Assembly (NCBI GenBank): GCA_002869465.1
Contig: PKSW01000320.1
Span: 1-5,866 of the forward strand
DNA: 5,866 bases
From: Marinilabiliales bacterium
Lineage (GTDB): Bacteria; Bacteroidota; Bacteroidia; Bacteroidales; F082
Direction of reading: 5' to 3'
The position numbers were made by a program, and so were the translations under genes. The first letter of the stretch is position 1. Each line of letters begins with the position of its first letter. This document shows, piece after piece, positions 1 to 5,866 of the stretch. A model generated the notes under the pieces. That model had not been told where the DNA came from. It did no database searches and saw only the letters and a program-made list of their open reading frames with translations.

Positions 1-809
1 ATGGGAATATTATTGGTTACCATCGTCATTTTATAGCCCCCCAGTACCATTATTCCCAAAGTCCATACAATTGCCACCGCTGCTGTTATTAGTGGGAGAA
101 ACACTCCTCTGAAACTCCTGAAGCTAAAAAATAAAACAAAAGCTATCACGAGGAAAGCAATAGGTAACAGTCTAATTAAATCATGCGAGATCAATTCAGA
201 TATAGCTGTCACCATCATAGGCATACCTGCATAATAGAGATTCTCATTCAGGTTCAGTGATGTAGCTTTGTCAATTACTGCCCTGCCCACTGTTTGAATA
301 TCGGCACCATCCGTAAGTGTAAACATGATCAGTGTGGCTGTGGCATCTTCTGATACAACAACGCCCCTGAACATTTCCTTTGAAAATACACGATCTTTTA
401 ATCGCAACAAATCTTCATCAGGATATGGCAAATTGTATTCATCGATCAGTTTACCGATTTCAAAACCAAACTCATCGCTTTTAATATCAATGATATTTGT
501 AATACTCGTTACAGAAGCTATACCTTCCATCATCTCAATAGAGTCGGTTAATTTCTTAACATCATAAATAACTTCATTATTGAAGATGTCGTCAGCTTCC
601 AAGATGATCATTCCTATTTTGTTTCCTCCAAAATCCTGCCCTACTTTTTTGAATAATGCCACATCAGGATCATCGTCAGGCAAAGCACTTACGACATCCG
701 AATTGATTTGCATATTCCTAATCTGAAAACCCAGGAATATGGTCAGTATAAATACAATTGCAATGATGAGCCAACGAAAGTTCAGCACTGCTTTAGCCAA
801 CTTCTCCAT
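1..809 (-). CDS. RND superfamily / MMPL-type exporter, N-terminal part (cut by left edge)
   Basis: This is the first 269 codons of a large inner-membrane protein, read from ATG at 809-807 to the window edge with no stop. It begins MEKLAKAVLNFRWLII. A first membrane helix spans about residues 11-29. It is followed by the family-typical turn with SALPDDDPDVALF (41-53), then a periplasmic domain of roughly 180 residues. Two more hydrophobic helices follow, at about 212-230 and 236-257. One helix, a large periplasmic loop, then a helix bundle is the layout of the N-terminal half of RND/MMPL exporters (HAE2/HAE3-like, COG1033). Such proteins use the proton gradient to export lipids, hopanoids or other hydrophobic compounds; the substrate cannot be read here. 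The 5' end is well defined: the helix starts about ten residues in, and a TAnnTTTG element lies 65 bp upstream. No partner gene is visible. Confidence 0.88.
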   Translation of the reverse strand, partial: MEKLAKAVLNFRWLIIAIVFILTIFLGFQIRNMQINSDVVSALPDDDPDVALFKKVGQDFGGNKIGMIILEADDIFNNEVIYDVKKLTDSIEMMEGIASVTSITNIIDIKSDEFGFEIGKLIDEYNLPYPDEDLLRLKDRVFSKEMFRGVVVSEDATATLIMFTLTDGADIQTVGRAVIDKATSLNLNENLYYAGMPMMVTAISELISHDLIRLLPIAFLVIAFVLFFSFRSFRGVFLPLITAAVAIVWTLGIMVLGGYKMTMVTNNIP

Positions 810-873
810 CTTTATATTTGAAAAGGATTTTTATTGTTTTATTCAATTATAGAATACGATTATTGTATGCCCG

Positions 874-881
874 CAAATGTA
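874..881 (-). promoter_or_regulatory. Candidate Bacteroidota -7 promoter element for the exporter gene
   Basis: Read on the minus strand, these bases are TACATTTG, an exact match to the Bacteroidota -7 consensus TAnnTTTG. The site lies about 65 bp upstream of the exporter ATG, which would give a leader of roughly 58 nt. I see no convincing TTG-type -33 box at the usual distance, so this rests on one short match in AT-rich DNA. Confidence 0.35.
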
Positions 882-985
882 AATAATTTACGGGGTTTTT
901 CATGGAACTATTTGAAAGGAAAACAGCTTATTTTTTTTAGAAACGGGTTTTTGCGAAGCAGAAAAAATTAAAGAAATCAATCAAT

Positions 986-1016
986 AAAAAAAGGGTCAGT
1001 AATTAAATACTGACCC
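986..1016 (-). terminator. Terminator-like hairpin with U-tract on the minus strand (repeat copy 1)
   Basis: GGGTCAGTA at 993-1001 pairs perfectly with TACTGACCC at 1008-1016 (9 bp, 6-base loop). On the minus strand the stem is followed by seven T's (complement of 986-992), so it has the form of an intrinsic terminator for leftward transcription. No gene on the minus strand lies just upstream of it, and the exporter lies downstream. It would therefore either insulate the exporter or be simply part of a repeat. A related hairpin at 1203-1230 precedes the same downstream motif. Confidence 0.5.
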
Positions 1017-1019
1017 CTT

Positions 1020-1054
1020 AACAACAGCGCAAGCGGTAGGGTATGTTCAATACC
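1020..1054 (+). repeat. Repeat motif copy 1 (AACAACAGCGCAAGCGG) with small hairpin
   Basis: Bases 1020-1036 read AACAACAGCGCAAGCGG. The core ACAACA..GCAAGCGG recurs at 1236-1251 (plus) and 1453-1467 (minus). The motif runs into GTAG (1036-1039) and then a 5-bp stem, GGTAT (1040-1044) with ATACC (1050-1054). A GTAG or GGAG tetranucleotide next to a hairpin is the known layout of REP elements mobilised by RAYT (TnpA-REP) transposases. Assigning it to that class is inference, and no RAYT gene is in the window. Confidence 0.5.
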
Positions 1055-1202
1055 TTTATTCGCTCATTTGAAACAGTGGTAATGAAAGGAAATAATCCTG
1101 TTGTCAAAGGGTTTATACTGCAATCGCTTCAATATGTTACCTTTTTATTAAAATTATTTGTTTGATTGACCTCTAAATAACAGTATAATGTGAAAGAGAA
1201 AA

Positions 1203-1235
1203 GGGCCAGATTGTTTTTCATAACTGACCCTTTTT
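1203..1235 (+). terminator. Terminator-like hairpin with T-tract on the plus strand (repeat copy 2)
   Basis: GGGCCAG at 1203-1209 pairs with CTGACCC at 1224-1230, with one C-A mismatch, a 14-base loop, and a TTTTT run at 1231-1235. A-rich bases just before the stem can extend the pairing with the T run. The layout suits an intrinsic terminator for rightward transcripts, and a weaker T run also follows on the other strand. Nothing upstream on plus except a doubtful 40-codon ORF would need it. The stem sequence is clearly related to that at 993-1016. Confidence 0.45.
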
Positions 1236-1272
1236 ACAACAAGGCAAGCGGAAGTCACCTCTCCGTTTTGCC
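1236..1272 (+). repeat. Repeat motif copy 2 (ACAACAAGGCAAGCGG) with imperfect hairpin
   Basis: Bases 1236-1251 match the motif of copy 1, in the same orientation and at a similar distance after a GGGYCAG/CTGACCC hairpin, so the homologous unit covers about 45-50 bases. The end of the motif also folds with what follows: GGCAA (1243-1247) with TTGCC (1268-1272) and CGGA (1249-1252) with TCCG (1262-1265). Homology between copies 1 and 2 stops just after GCGG, giving a sharp boundary. Confidence 0.5.
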
Positions 1273-1417
1273 CTAATAATTTTAACTCAGGTAACTCAGT
1301 ATACAATTTGGGCATGAAAAAGTTTCAAAGAGAATTAAAAAGAATCACAGCGTTTGATTCATAAGCATGATGAAGAGAAAATTTATGAATAATTTAATGG
1401 GAAGTCCTAAAATTTAA

Positions 1418-1468
1418 AGACGCGTAAGTACCTTTTTGGTTCTTACGCGTCTCCGCTTGCTTGTTGTT
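1418..1468 (-). repeat. Repeat motif copy 3 (AACAACAAGCAAGCGGA) with strong perfect hairpin
   Basis: On the minus strand the motif AACAACAAGCAAGCGGA (complement of 1452-1468) leads directly into a perfect 11-bp stem. AGACGCGTAAG at 1418-1428 pairs with CTTACGCGTCT at 1442-1452. The loop holds a further ACC/GGT pairing around five T's. This is the strongest secondary structure in the window. GGAG at the stem base followed by a palindrome fits the REP/RAYT pattern. From memory, AGACGC-type stems recur in repeats of other bacteria, which I could not check. On minus the stem is followed by TTTAAATTTT, so it may also terminate leftward transcription. Confidence 0.55.
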
Positions 1469-1630
1469 CTCGTCGTTTTATAGACGGATCATTAATTGTT
1501 TCCTCTGACCTGTTTGCTTGTTTTTCACTTATTAGTACCATTCAGTTTTAAAATTGTACCCCCTACCCTCAAAAAAAATTCAAAATAAATGAAAATATTT
1601 TCAAATAATATCATTTGTTATTGTTTATCA

Positions 1631-1645
1631 AGCATTTAAAATGCT
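1631..1645. promoter_or_regulatory. 15-bp palindrome, possible operator upstream of the reductase
   Basis: AGCATTT-A-AAATGCT is a perfect inverted repeat (7-bp arms, one central base) ending 43 bp before the reductase start codon, where a regulator could act. AT-rich DNA yields such palindromes by chance fairly often. No regulator gene is nearby, and I could not place a clear TAnnTTTG box next to it. Confidence 0.25.
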
Positions 1646-1688
1646 ATTATTTTTTGAATTATTTTTAGAAAAAATTTAAAATACAGGT

Positions 1689-2591
1689 TTGGACAGAAGA
1701 AAAATATCAAAAAAAACAGATTTATCAAGGATCAGTTTGGGATTTTGGAGGTTATTGGACTGGCACATGTCAGAAAAAGAGCTTCAACATTATATTGAAA
1801 ACGTGCTGGAACTCGGAATAACCACCTTCGACCATGCGGATATTTATGGAAACTACGAATGCGAAAAAGTATTCGGGCATATCCTAAAGCATAAGCCTGG
1901 ATTGAGAACTTCGATGGAAATTGTAACCAAATGTGGCATTCAATTGAAATCTGATAAGTTTCCAGACAGAAAAATCAAGATTTATAATACCAGTAAAAGC
2001 CATATTATAGAGAGTGTCAATAATTCATTAAAAAACCTGGCAACAGATTATATTGATCTATTGCTCATTCACCGGCCTGATCCTGTTATTTCCCTGGATG
2101 AAGTATCGGAAGCTTTCTATCAATTGGAAAAAGAAGGTAAAGTGATACATTTTGGAGTTTCCAATTTCAACCCGTTACAGTTCGATGCATTGTACGCATC
2201 ATTTGACAAAAAGCTGGTAGCTAACCAAGTTGAAATCTCACCTTACCAATTGGAGCATTTCGATAATGGCAATCTGGATTATTGCATGAAAGAAGATATT
2301 ATGCCGATGTCATGGTCGCCTTTGGCTGGTGGAAAACTAATACAACCCATTGATGAAAAGAGCAGACGTATTCATTTAAAACTGCACGAAATTTCTAATG
2401 AACTGGGAATAAGTGATATCAGCCAGTTGATACTCGCCTGGTTACTGACACATCCTTCTGGTATAGTGCCCATCATAGGAACCGGGAAGTTGGAGCACCT
2501 GAAATCAGCAGTCGGATCGACAGAAATTAAGCTTTCACGTGAGGATTGGTTCAGGATATATATAGCAGCAACTGGCAAGGAATTGCCCTAA
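1689..2591 (+). CDS. YdhF-family aldo/keto reductase (NAD(P)H-dependent oxidoreductase)
   Basis: A complete 300-residue cytoplasmic (beta/alpha)8-barrel oxidoreductase, close in length and sequence to E. coli YdhF (about 298 residues). Shared stretches are the GFWRL.DW start, FDHADIYG, VTKCGI, LLLIHRPDP, GVSNF, NQVEISP and PIIGTGK. The AKR catalytic tetrad is present: D48, Y53, K81 and H128. The cofactor-phosphate loop is at about residues 260-267. The family reduces aldehydes or ketones with NAD(P)H; YdhF's physiological substrate is unsettled, so I give no symbol. The start is TTG: an in-frame TAA lies at 1677-1679 with no ATG between, and the first later ATG (residue 27) would remove the first barrel strand. 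There is no good Shine-Dalgarno sequence. The gene ends 5 bp from the convergent permease stop, with no terminator between. It is probably transcribed alone. Confidence 0.93.
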   Translation: MDRRKISKKTDLSRISLGFWRLLDWHMSEKELQHYIENVLELGITTFDHADIYGNYECEKVFGHILKHKPGLRTSMEIVTKCGIQLKSDKFPDRKIKIYNTSKSHIIESVNNSLKNLATDYIDLLLIHRPDPVISLDEVSEAFYQLEKEGKVIHFGVSNFNPLQFDALYASFDKKLVANQVEISPYQLEHFDNGNLDYCMKEDIMPMSWSPLAGGKLIQPIDEKSRRIHLKLHEISNELGISDISQLILAWLLTHPSGIVPIIGTGKLEHLKSAVGSTEIKLSREDWFRIYIAATGKELP

Positions 2592-2596
2592 TTAAT

Positions 2597-3823
2597 TTAT
2601 TCATACCTCAATGCTTTGGAAGGAACAATCCGGGTGATGTAGTAGGATGGAATGATCAGCATCAGAAAGCAAACCAGGAATGTTCCCACGTTGAGGGCGA
2701 GTAAATAATATACATTCAGTGTAACCGGCACATAATCCACATAATAATTCACCGGGTCCAGCCGGATGATCCGGAATTGCGATTGCAGAAAATAAAATGC
2801 CAAACCGATGATGTTACCCCAAACCATCCCCTTAAAAATTATGTATGATGCCTTATATAAAAAGATCTTCCTAACTGATCTGTTTTTTAAACCCAGAGAT
2901 TTAAGCACACCGACCATGTTGGTTCGTTCAATAATTATGATCAGCAGAGTAGAAATCATTGTTATACTGGCAACAATAATGAGAAGCGAAAGTATAACTG
3001 CCACATTCATATCCAACAAATCCAGCCAGTTGAAAATCTGTGGATACTGATCTTTCACTGTGGTTACAGTCATATTATAAGGTATGTGTTTATATACGGA
3101 ATTTGAGATATCATCCAGATCATCCATATTTTCAATTGTCACTTCAATCTTTCCTATTTGATTTTCATTCCAATTATTCAATCGCTGTACATGTTTTATA
3201 TCTCCAATAACAAACGCATTGTCAAATTCTTCTAAACTTGTATCGAAAATACCACTCACAATAAATTTTCTTCCGCGGGCATTTTTATCCTGTTCGCTGA
3301 TAAACCAAACCCGCAGCGGGTCCCCGACTTTCAGATTCATTTTAGACGATAACTTGGATGAGATCAGGACTTCGTCAGTTCTGCTTTCTTCGCTTATGTT
3401 CGGCATTACGCCTTCAACAAGGCTGTTGTATAAAAAATTGCTATCGAAATCTGCTCCAACGCCTTTAAAAATAACTCCCTGTATCTGATCTTCTGTTTTC
3501 AGCACACCTGCTTTATGTGCTGTAAATTGAATATGCTTTAAATCCTTTCTGTTCTTCAGATAATCAATGAAATCATCGCTGATAAGCAATGGCTTTTCCT
3601 GCATGGATTCATAGTTGGAAAAACCCTGGATTTGCATATGCGAGGCAAAACCAATAATTTTATTGCTGATTGAAGCTTTGAAACCTATGACAACTGCAAT
3701 TGAAATAATCATCAGTGATAATCCCAGGGCAATGCTGATGTATGATATCTTTACCGCTGGTTTGGAAAAATTATCGGATGATCTTGATGAAATTCTTTTC
3801 GCTATGAAATATTCCAGGTTCAA
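2597..3823 (-). CDS. FtsX-like ABC transporter permease, LolC/LolE type
   Basis: A complete 408-residue inner-membrane permease. A cytoplasmic N-terminus (MNLEYFIAKRI) leads into helix 1 (about 24-47). A periplasmic domain of about 220 residues follows, then helices at about 273-298, 327-346 and 371-393. This four-helix layout, with a large loop after helix 1 and ERTNMVGVLKSLG (299-311) after helix 2, marks the FtsX/MacB-PCD superfamily. The ending PSKALRYE is also typical. In Gram-negatives the LolC/E members release outer-membrane lipoproteins with the ATPase LolD. Exact substrate and true Lol orthology are inference, and no ATPase gene is in the window. The start is TTG at 3823-3821: an in-frame TAA lies eight codons upstream with no ATG between. 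It is divergent from the NamZ-like gene by 40 bp. A TAnnTTTG element sits just upstream, implying a very short leader. Confidence 0.9.
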   Translation of the reverse strand: MNLEYFIAKRISSRSSDNFSKPAVKISYISIALGLSLMIISIAVVIGFKASISNKIIGFASHMQIQGFSNYESMQEKPLLISDDFIDYLKNRKDLKHIQFTAHKAGVLKTEDQIQGVIFKGVGADFDSNFLYNSLVEGVMPNISEESRTDEVLISSKLSSKMNLKVGDPLRVWFISEQDKNARGRKFIVSGIFDTSLEEFDNAFVIGDIKHVQRLNNWNENQIGKIEVTIENMDDLDDISNSVYKHIPYNMTVTTVKDQYPQIFNWLDLLDMNVAVILSLLIIVASITMISTLLIIIIERTNMVGVLKSLGLKNRSVRKIFLYKASYIIFKGMVWGNIIGLAFYFLQSQFRIIRLDPVNYYVDYVPVTLNVYYLLALNVGTFLVCFLMLIIPSYYITRIVPSKALRYE

Positions 3824-3839
3824 TTTTTTATCATTTTTA

Positions 3840-3847
3840 CAAAATTA
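3840..3847 (-). promoter_or_regulatory. Candidate Bacteroidota -7 promoter element for the permease gene
   Basis: The minus strand reads TAATTTTG, an exact TAnnTTTG match, inside the 40-bp gap between the divergent starts. Transcription would begin about 10 nt before the TTG start, giving a nearly leaderless message. Its -33 region would fall inside the first codons of the NamZ-like gene, and I see no clear TTG box there at the right spacing. Confidence 0.33.
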
Positions 3848-3863
3848 GCAATTCAAAAACAGT

Positions 3864-5057
3864 ATGTCATCACTCAGGCATTTTTTATTCATAACCAGCA
3901 TTTTAATTTCCGTGGCAGCTTGCTCGCAGAAAAGCACTACTAAATTGGTTGCATATGATGAGATTATTAGCGGCGACCAACAACTGGAAACATTTTTACC
4001 CCTCATTATAGATAAAAGAGTGGCCATAGTTGCCAACCATGCTTCGCTTATCGGAAATATTCACCTGGTGGATACACTATTAAAACACGGTATTAACATC
4101 GTGAAAATATTTAGCCCAGAACATGGGTTCCGGGGCACTGCAGATGCAGGCGAAACCATTTCAGATGGTACAGATCAGGGTACGGGTATCAGAATTCTTT
4201 CCCTTTACGGCAAATATAAAAAACCTCCCACTTCAGAGCTTCAGGGAATAGAAATTCTAGTTTTTGACTTGCAGGATGTTGGTGTCCGATTTTTCACTTA
4301 TATATCTACACTCACATACATCATGGAAGCATGTGCCGAAGAAAACATTCCGGTCATCGTGCTTGACAGGCCCAATCCAAATGGATTTTATACGGATGGG
4401 CCAGTATTGGAAACTGGATATGAATCATTTGTTGGTATGCACAGGGTACCCGTTGTTTATGGAATGACCATGGGCGAATATGCATTAATGGTAAATGGCG
4501 AAGGCTGGCTGAAGGATCAGATATTATGCGATCTGACTATTATTCCTTTGAAGAATTACAGACATAACTATATTGTTAAACTCCCCGTTAAGCCATCCCC
4601 TAACCTACCTAACTGGCAAGCAGTTTTTTTATATCCTTCGCTTTGTTTTTTTGAAGGCAGTATTATGAGTGTGGGCAGGGGCACTGATTTCCCTTTCCAG
4701 GTTTATGGCCATCCTGATTTTTTATTGGGCAGTTTCGTATTTACTCCCGAATCGAAACCCGGTGCCAGTAATCCAAAATATAAAGGTGTCAGCTGCTACG
4801 GTCAAAACTTAAGGGGATACGCTGAAAACTATCAAAAGATGCCCGCCCAATTAAACCTGAGCTGGCTGATAGAATCGTATAAATTCTTAAATACTTCGCA
4901 TGATTTTTTTACAGTATATTTTGATAAGCTTGCAGGAACAATTAAACTCAGAAAGCAGATTGAACAAGGTATGTCTGAAGAAGAGATCAGAAAATCTTGG
5001 GAAGAGGATTTAAATGAATTCAAGAAGATCAAAGAAAAATATTTACTTTATGAATAA
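3864..5057 (+). CDS. namZ: NamZ-like exo-beta-N-acetylmuramidase lipoprotein (DUF1343, GH171)
   Basis: A complete 397-residue protein of the DUF1343/YbbC family, whose studied members (NamZ of Bacillus subtilis and Tannerella forsythia) release terminal N-acetylmuramic acid from the non-reducing end of peptidoglycan fragments. The signal peptide ends in lipobox V-A-A-C with C20 as the lipidated residue. The residues after it (SQKSTT) lack the acidic surface-export signal seen in some Bacteroidota, so a periplasm-facing anchor is likelier. Family blocks in order are VANHASL (56-62), SPEHGFRG (84-91, with likely active-site E86 and H87), FDLQDVGVRF.TY (134-146), LDRPNPNG (167-174) and EGSIMSVGRGTDFPFQVYGHP-type sequence (264-284). 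The ATG start fits the signal peptide. No nearby MurNAc-6P etherase or uptake gene is visible. It is followed after 33 bp by the GH16 gene, probably in one operon. Confidence 0.92.
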   Translation: MSSLRHFLFITSILISVAACSQKSTTKLVAYDEIISGDQQLETFLPLIIDKRVAIVANHASLIGNIHLVDTLLKHGINIVKIFSPEHGFRGTADAGETISDGTDQGTGIRILSLYGKYKKPPTSELQGIEILVFDLQDVGVRFFTYISTLTYIMEACAEENIPVIVLDRPNPNGFYTDGPVLETGYESFVGMHRVPVVYGMTMGEYALMVNGEGWLKDQILCDLTIIPLKNYRHNYIVKLPVKPSPNLPNWQAVFLYPSLCFFEGSIMSVGRGTDFPFQVYGHPDFLLGSFVFTPESKPGASNPKYKGVSCYGQNLRGYAENYQKMPAQLNLSWLIESYKFLNTSHDFFTVYFDKLAGTIKLRKQIEQGMSEEEIRKSWEEDLNEFKKIKEKYLLYE

Positions 5058-5090
5058 AATAAAAACTGAATATTTCAAAAGCTAATTACT

Positions 5091-5866
5091 GTGAATTATA
5101 TAAAACTGCTCTTTTTTTTAATAATAATTTCAGGAGTTACTGCTTGCAAAACTTACAAGCAATCATTTAAGAAAAAGGATATTTCTATACAAATGACAGA
5201 TGCACGTTCACATGCAGAAAGCAAATTCACAACCTATGATGCATCAAACCTTACCATCGGTAATTTAGAATGGAAAGGAAGTTCCTGGGATAAAAAGTAT
5301 GAATACGGTAAAGACCCAATGTTCAGATATTCATTTCCATGGGATCAGGAGGGATTTTCTCAAGAAAATATTCATTTAACAGATAGCTGCATTGAAATAT
5401 GGGCGAAAACAGATGGAACTGAAGGCGTACTTTTTTCAAATTTTAAAATCAAATATGGCATTGTTAAGGCACTGGTAAAGCTTCCAGATGTAGAAGGTGC
5501 CTGGTCAGCTTTTTGGCTTTTCAGAGGCATGCCCGAACTCGATATATTTGAACATTGTGGGCAATGGAAGAACCAGGTATCTGTGACACATCACTGGGGT
5601 TATTCTTACGAAAAGGGAATGAAGAAATCTACCTTAAATAATGAACGGTATAACAAATCGTTTAAACCTACAGAACAGTATTATATTTATGAAGTTGAGG
5701 TGACACCTTATGAAGTAATTTACAGGATAAATGGTGAAGTAACCCGTATTATGACGGAAGGTATTCCCAGCCATGAACAACATATTATTTTAAATGTTTC
5801 AACCGGTGACTATTGCGGTGACATTCCACTAAAAAAAGACGCGGTAATGAAAGTGAAATGGATCAA
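5091..5866 (+). CDS. GH16-family glycoside hydrolase lipoprotein (cut by right edge)
   Basis: This is the first 258 codons of a secreted lipoprotein hydrolase, open at the window edge. The signal peptide MNYIKLLFFLIIISGVTAC ends with lipidated C19. A linker of about 35 residues leads into a GH16-like jelly-roll. The core is GIVKALVKLPDVEGAWSAFW (123-142), then the active site E149-L-D151-I-F-E154. This is ExDxxE, the form with a beta-bulge found in laminarinase-, agarase- and carrageenase-like members; E149 is the expected nucleophile and E154 the acid/base. THHWG (166-170) and INGE (about 225) also fit. GH16 enzymes usually cut beta-1,3/1,4-glucans or galactans; the substrate here is unknown. 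The start is GTG, with no ATG before the signal peptide; the next ATG (codon 35) would discard it. It follows the NamZ-like gene after 33 bp without a terminator. Confidence 0.85.
   Translation, partial: MNYIKLLFFLIIISGVTACKTYKQSFKKKDISIQMTDARSHAESKFTTYDASNLTIGNLEWKGSSWDKKYEYGKDPMFRYSFPWDQEGFSQENIHLTDSCIEIWAKTDGTEGVLFSNFKIKYGIVKALVKLPDVEGAWSAFWLFRGMPELDIFEHCGQWKNQVSVTHHWGYSYEKGMKKSTLNNERYNKSFKPTEQYYIYEVEVTPYEVIYRINGEVTRIMTEGIPSHEQHIILNVSTGDYCGDIPLKKDAVMKVKWI

Larger units (their letters stand above)
810..1688. other. 879-bp intergenic region without a convincing gene; contains hairpins and a repeated motif
   Basis: This stretch separates the divergently transcribed exporter and aldo/keto reductase genes, so it must hold both promoters. 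Bases 810-985 are plain AT-rich leader. Bases 986-1470 hold three copies of a 15-17 base motif, each with a stem-loop, listed separately. Bases 1471-1688 are AT-rich and contain a 15-bp palindrome. The only ORFs are tiny: 40 codons at 1043-1165, and 16 codons each at 1314-1364 and 1367-1417. None resembles a protein I know. I see no tRNA, rRNA or recognised riboswitch. Confidence 0.75.

Noticed and set aside
325..567. 80-codon plus-strand ORF opposite the exporter gene
   Set aside because: It is a shadow on the antisense strand of a well-supported RND/MMPL coding region and has no family features.
1008..1054. Integron attC site, suggested by TTAAC next to palindromes
   Set aside because: No matching GTTRRRY/RYYYAAC pair at the proper spacing, no cassette-like genes and no integrase.
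1314..1417. Two 16-codon ORFs (1314-1364 and 1367-1417) ending just before the strong hairpin
   Set aside because: They are in different frames, too short to judge, resemble no known peptide, and are expected by chance in AT-rich DNA.
986..1470. Repeated motif as a CRISPR array
   Set aside because: There are only three copies, in mixed orientation, with unequal spacing (about 216 bp), degenerate sequence, and no cas genes.
1641..1679. Upstream ATG at 1641 as the reductase start
   Set aside because: It is in frame but is followed by TAA at 1677-1679, so it cannot extend into the reductase.
3845..4036. 63-codon minus-strand ORF over the start of the NamZ-like gene
   Set aside because: It overlaps the signal peptide and N-terminal coding of a clear NamZ homologue and looks like an antisense shadow.

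Overview
The window looks like chromosomal DNA from a member of the Bacteroidota. The DNA is AT-rich. Genes lack strong Shine-Dalgarno sequences and often begin with TTG or GTG. Two sites match the phylum's TAnnTTTG -7 promoter element. Two lipoproteins carry short Bacteroidota-style lipoboxes. The protein families (YdhF-type aldo/keto reductase, LolC/E-type permease, NamZ/DUF1343, GH16) fit this group. I cannot name a genus.

Layout. Bases 1-809 (minus) hold the N-terminal 269 codons of an RND/MMPL-type membrane exporter that runs off the left edge. Bases 810-1688 contain no convincing gene. They hold three copies of a short motif, close to AACAACAAGGCAAGCGG, each next to a strong hairpin: two copies on plus and one on minus. 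This is probably a small repeat (REP- or MITE-like) cluster. An AT-rich leader with a 15-bp palindrome follows. Bases 1689-2591 (plus) encode a complete YdhF-like aldo/keto reductase, which converges with only 5 bp of spacing on a minus-strand FtsX/LolC-E-type ABC permease (2597-3823). Forty bases beyond the permease start, in divergent orientation, begins a plus-strand pair of lipoprotein genes: a complete NamZ-like exo-N-acetylmuramidase (3864-5057), then after 33 bp a GH16-type glycoside hydrolase (5091 to the right edge, cut off).

How they may work together. The two rightmost genes are probably one transcription unit of envelope-anchored glycan hydrolases. One is expected to trim MurNAc from peptidoglycan fragments. 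The other has the GH16 ExDxxE active site, and its substrate is unknown. The permease belongs to the type that drives lipoprotein release or other envelope transport, but its ATPase partner is not in the window. The reductase and the exporter have no evident functional link to the rest. I see no phage, CRISPR, toxin-antitoxin or other defence system. The least explained part is the repeat-bearing intergenic stretch.
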